Shown in pieces: positions 61,901 to 64,000 of a stretch of 64,000 nt of DNA; positions within the stretch are counted from its first letter, which is position 1; every line of letters begins with the position of its first letter. The notes beneath the pieces are model-generated. The model was not told the DNA's origin. It saw nothing but the letters and a program-made list of their open reading frames with translations, and made no database searches. The translations under genes and the position numbers were made by a program. This stretch comes from Chryseobacterium sp. (GTDB taxonomy: Bacteria > Bacteroidota > Bacteroidia > Flavobacteriales > Weeksellaceae): NCBI GenBank assembly GCA_030146295.1, contig JASLCD010000202.1:9281-73280 (forward strand), given 5' to 3'.

Positions 61901-63040
61901 TTAATCTAATACACTCCAACCTCTCTTAGGATTTGTATTGGTAGAAACCTCTTGTTCGTTAACAATGATGTTTTCTTTTCTCTGACCGATGTAATCGAGT
62001 TCGCTTAGTTTAGAGAAAATGGTTTCAAGGCTTCTCAGCATCTGTTGAATATAAAGCAATGGTTCACCACAGTTATGATGATCGTAATTGGTCTCTGCTA
62101 CAATAGAAAGCTGGTTCAATAAAGTATGAGGAGCAATCTCACTCCACTCCAGGCTATAGTTCAGCATTTCTTCCAGTTCGGCAGGAACAAGAAGCTGGGT
62201 TGAGTTGTATAAATGAAGGGCCAGTCTGGCAAAAGACTCAATCAGGAATACAGGCGGCTGCCAAGGGGTAATATTTCTGAACTGGAAATACATATCTCCA
62301 AATGTATTCACCATTGTACTGCACAGAAACTTAACGTTTTGTGCCAAAGCTGTATTTTGATTTTTGTGAGAGGTCTTCTGAATAATTTTAAAAGCATACT
62401 GCTGAAGATTTCCAATAGACTTTGCATAGCTGCTGTAATATTCTACCAAAGCCGGATGACTCTGTACAGAAGTACAAGGCGGAATGAAGTTGGAATCTAC
62501 CTGGGCAATATTTCCCTTTAGGTCCACTTTCCCAATGATAAGGTAATTACCTCCGGAATAGCTGCTGTTCAAAGAAGTTACAGGAAGCAGTTCAATATGA
62601 TGGTTCGGCTGTGCACTTGGATGGCGTGGCGGAATTTCTTCAGGGTCAATATCTCCAAAAGGAACTTTATCAAAAGGATTTACAGAGATTAAGATATAAT
62701 ATTCTCCGTCTGCCTGCTCTTCATTCATGGATTTTGCCAAAGACTTTACGCTGATCCTTCTGTCTGTAAGCTCAATACGGTATCCAGCCATTGTAACAGC
62801 GCTGCAACGCTTAATTACCAGCTGTACATCATTGGTTGCCGTGTTATGAACATCAAAAATGGTACGGTCCGTAAATTCATTGGAAATAGGCAGAAGTCCG
62901 TAGTTATATGTAGTAATTCCAAGGGAATTGGAATCTCTGATGGTATCAATTAAGAAATTATCCTGATCATTAAGGTGCCTCTGGGAAACCTTCATCCCAT
63001 CCACCCAGTTGATTGCAAAATGTTTAATAGGCTGTATCAT
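61901..63040 (-). CDS. tssK: TssK-like baseplate protein of the Bacteroidetes T6SS (T6SSiii)
   Basis: The protein has 379 residues. INWVDGMKVSQRHLNDQDNF corresponds to the W-x-E/D-G-M-x-x-x-x-x-H-F/L opening of TssK. It continues YYILISVNPFDKVPFGDIDP, then IPPRHPSAQPNHHIELLPVT, and ends in long helices. TssK links the baseplate to the membrane complex. It is cotranscribed with a TssN-like membrane protein 26 bases upstream, and ends with a terminator. The rest of the T6SS locus lies outside the window. Confidence 0.85.
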   Translation of the reverse strand: MIQPIKHFAINWVDGMKVSQRHLNDQDNFLIDTIRDSNSLGITTYNYGLLPISNEFTDRTIFDVHNTATNDVQLVIKRCSAVTMAGYRIELTDRRISVKSLAKSMNEEQADGEYYILISVNPFDKVPFGDIDPEEIPPRHPSAQPNHHIELLPVTSLNSSYSGGNYLIIGKVDLKGNIAQVDSNFIPPCTSVQSHPALVEYYSSYAKSIGNLQQYAFKIIQKTSHKNQNTALAQNVKFLCSTMVNTFGDMYFQFRNITPWQPPVFLIESFARLALHLYNSTQLLVPAELEEMLNYSLEWSEIAPHTLLNQLSIVAETNYDHHNCGEPLLYIQQMLRSLETIFSKLSELDYIGQRKENIIVNEQEVSTNTNPKRGWSVLD

Positions 63041-63066
63041 GTTTAATACTTTTTAATTTTTTGTGA

Positions 63067-63969
63067 TTATGATTTTCTTGCGACTCCCTCCTCTTCATGC
63101 TGAATAACTCTCTTACAAATCACCACCTCATTTTCAGAAATGCTGTTTGTTGTAATGTCGTGGTCGAAATCTATATATTTTCTGAAACTGAAAAACGATT
63201 TTTTGGTGTAAAAGATCCAATAGTAAGGCTCATTTCCTTCGTCTGAAAGATGAATAATGGACCCCGGATTCTTGTGGTTATAATCATCCACTACTCTGTA
63301 GAACCAATCTCCGAAAGTAACCCCTGTTGGAAGTGTTTTCGCTTTGATTCTGAAACGGTTGGTATCTTCTAATTTTTTGCTCAATTCAACATTCAGCACC
63401 ATTAATCTGTCAAAATCTGCACCTTCAAAATCAGGCAGCTTCTGCTCCGGTGAATATCTCCATGTTTTATAAATATCAAAAGGAATCGTGATAAACTGGA
63501 TATAACAGTAATAGAATACCATTGGTACTACAAAGATCATCATACTTGTTGCTGCCATTACAGCATATCCTGTTCCTTTACTCATCCAGTTAAAGATCAG
63601 TGTAAAAAGATAACCTCCCAAAGCAATACACGTCAATGATAGTATAGACTCAAACAGAATACTCATTGCCACAGATTCAATGTGCTTTTTGAAATATTTA
63701 TGCAATAAATTCACATGAATAATCCCAAAAATAAGGTAAATAACCTGTGCGATAAGATACCAGTACGGATTAAAGAGATTTCCGGCAAATCCAAAAAATC
63801 CCGGAATAGCCAGGCATAAACTGCACAGAAGCACATATACAATAATGACTTTAATTTTTATCGCAGGTTTATTTCTCCGGATTATACCCAGTATAACCAT
63901 CATAATAATTGCGATTAAAGGCATTAAGATATACCTTAAAAAAATACCTTTTACTGAAGAAATTTCCAT
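63067..63969 (-). CDS. tssN: TssN-like membrane protein of the Bacteroidetes T6SS (T6SSiii)
   Basis: The protein has 300 residues. Five or six membrane helices fill the first 170 residues (for example YILMPLIAIIMMVILGIIRR and YWYLIAQVIYLIFGIIHVNL). A soluble domain follows: ADFDRLMVLNVELSKKLEDT, then RIKAKTLPTGVTFGDWFYRV and YWIFYTKKSFFSFRKYIDFD. This matches the TssN family specific to T6SSiii, which takes the place of the usual TssJLM membrane complex with its companions. The start at 63969 is near the edge. It is the upstream partner of tssK. Confidence 0.8.
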   Translation of the reverse strand: MEISSVKGIFLRYILMPLIAIIMMVILGIIRRNKPAIKIKVIIVYVLLCSLCLAIPGFFGFAGNLFNPYWYLIAQVIYLIFGIIHVNLLHKYFKKHIESVAMSILFESILSLTCIALGGYLFTLIFNWMSKGTGYAVMAATSMMIFVVPMVFYYCYIQFITIPFDIYKTWRYSPEQKLPDFEGADFDRLMVLNVELSKKLEDTNRFRIKAKTLPTGVTFGDWFYRVVDDYNHKNPGSIIHLSDEGNEPYYWIFYTKKSFFSFRKYIDFDHDITTNSISENEVVICKRVIQHEEEGVARKS

Positions 63970-64000
63970 TTGTTTCTTTTCGAATTTATACTTTGTTGGT

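Noticed and set aside
1..64000. tRNA, rRNA, CRISPR arrays and intact insertion sequences
   Set aside because: No cloverleaf with TTCRANNC loop, no spaced identical repeats and no transposase motifs were seen by eye; a tRNAscan and ISfinder run would be decisive.

Overview
The window looks like chromosome of a Bacteroidota member of the Flavobacteriia, most likely Chryseobacterium or a near relative. Four things point there. A type IX secretion C-terminal domain opens the window. Many starts are preceded by the Bacteroidetes -7 box TAnnTTTG. There is an IND-like class B1 metallo-beta-lactamase at 59.8 kb. The right edge holds TssK- and TssN-like genes of the Bacteroidetes type VI secretion system. 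Shine-Dalgarno sequences are mostly weak, so several starts were chosen from promoter position. No rRNA, tRNA, CRISPR array or intact insertion sequence was seen.

Layout. 0-10.8 kb: accessory and housekeeping single genes, including a TSP3-repeat lipoprotein, a kinase-fold phosphotransferase, DUF2625, TPR/DUF6624 and SMI1/KNR4 proteins, a VOC protein, an EamA transporter, YdcF and an AraC regulator. 10.8-11.7 kb: no conventional gene, but a promoter plus strong terminator that define a likely small RNA, followed by degenerate repeats. 11.7-16.5 kb: a methyltransferase, an ArsR/SRPBCC pair, YdeI, DoxX, DUF4256 and a TIM-barrel secreted protein. 16.8-25.3 kb: a large hybrid histidine kinase, then an SOS-like mutagenesis cassette (dnaE2, a Y-family polymerase and a divergent LexA-like S24 repressor) with twin operators between the divergent genes. 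25.4-28 kb: secreted proteins, and a pilin-like gene next to a decayed copy of itself. 28.2-32.8 kb: a very large DUF4011-helicase-nuclease-DUF3320 protein of a type reported as antiviral. 32.9-33.5 kb: gene debris.

35-42.8 kb is the most interesting part. It is a RiPP operon made of a short GG-leader precursor, a secreted prolyl oligopeptidase, a LanB-type dehydratase and a split-off LanB elimination domain. A TPR-AraC regulator lies just upstream, and a truncated peptidase/ABC exporter remnant lies beyond it. The proposed core peptide has Thr and Ser but no Cys, and no cyclase is present. Lanthionine rings therefore cannot form within it, and the likely product is a linear dehydroamino-acid peptide.

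42.8-48.8 kb: aspartate kinase behind a Lys-rich leader and attenuator, an MBL-fold hydrolase, a Crp/Fnr regulator, an SDR and a YihY/BrkB protein. 49-56.5 kb: a carotenoid (zeaxanthin-type) locus crtI-crtB-SRPBCC-crtZ-crtY with lipocalin and GTP cyclohydrolase II, bracketed by two paralogous MarR regulators that share a promoter element. 57-61.8 kb: lipoprotein, threonine aldolase, DtxR regulator, metallo-beta-lactamase and a class V aminotransferase. 61.9-64 kb: T6SS genes running off the window edge.
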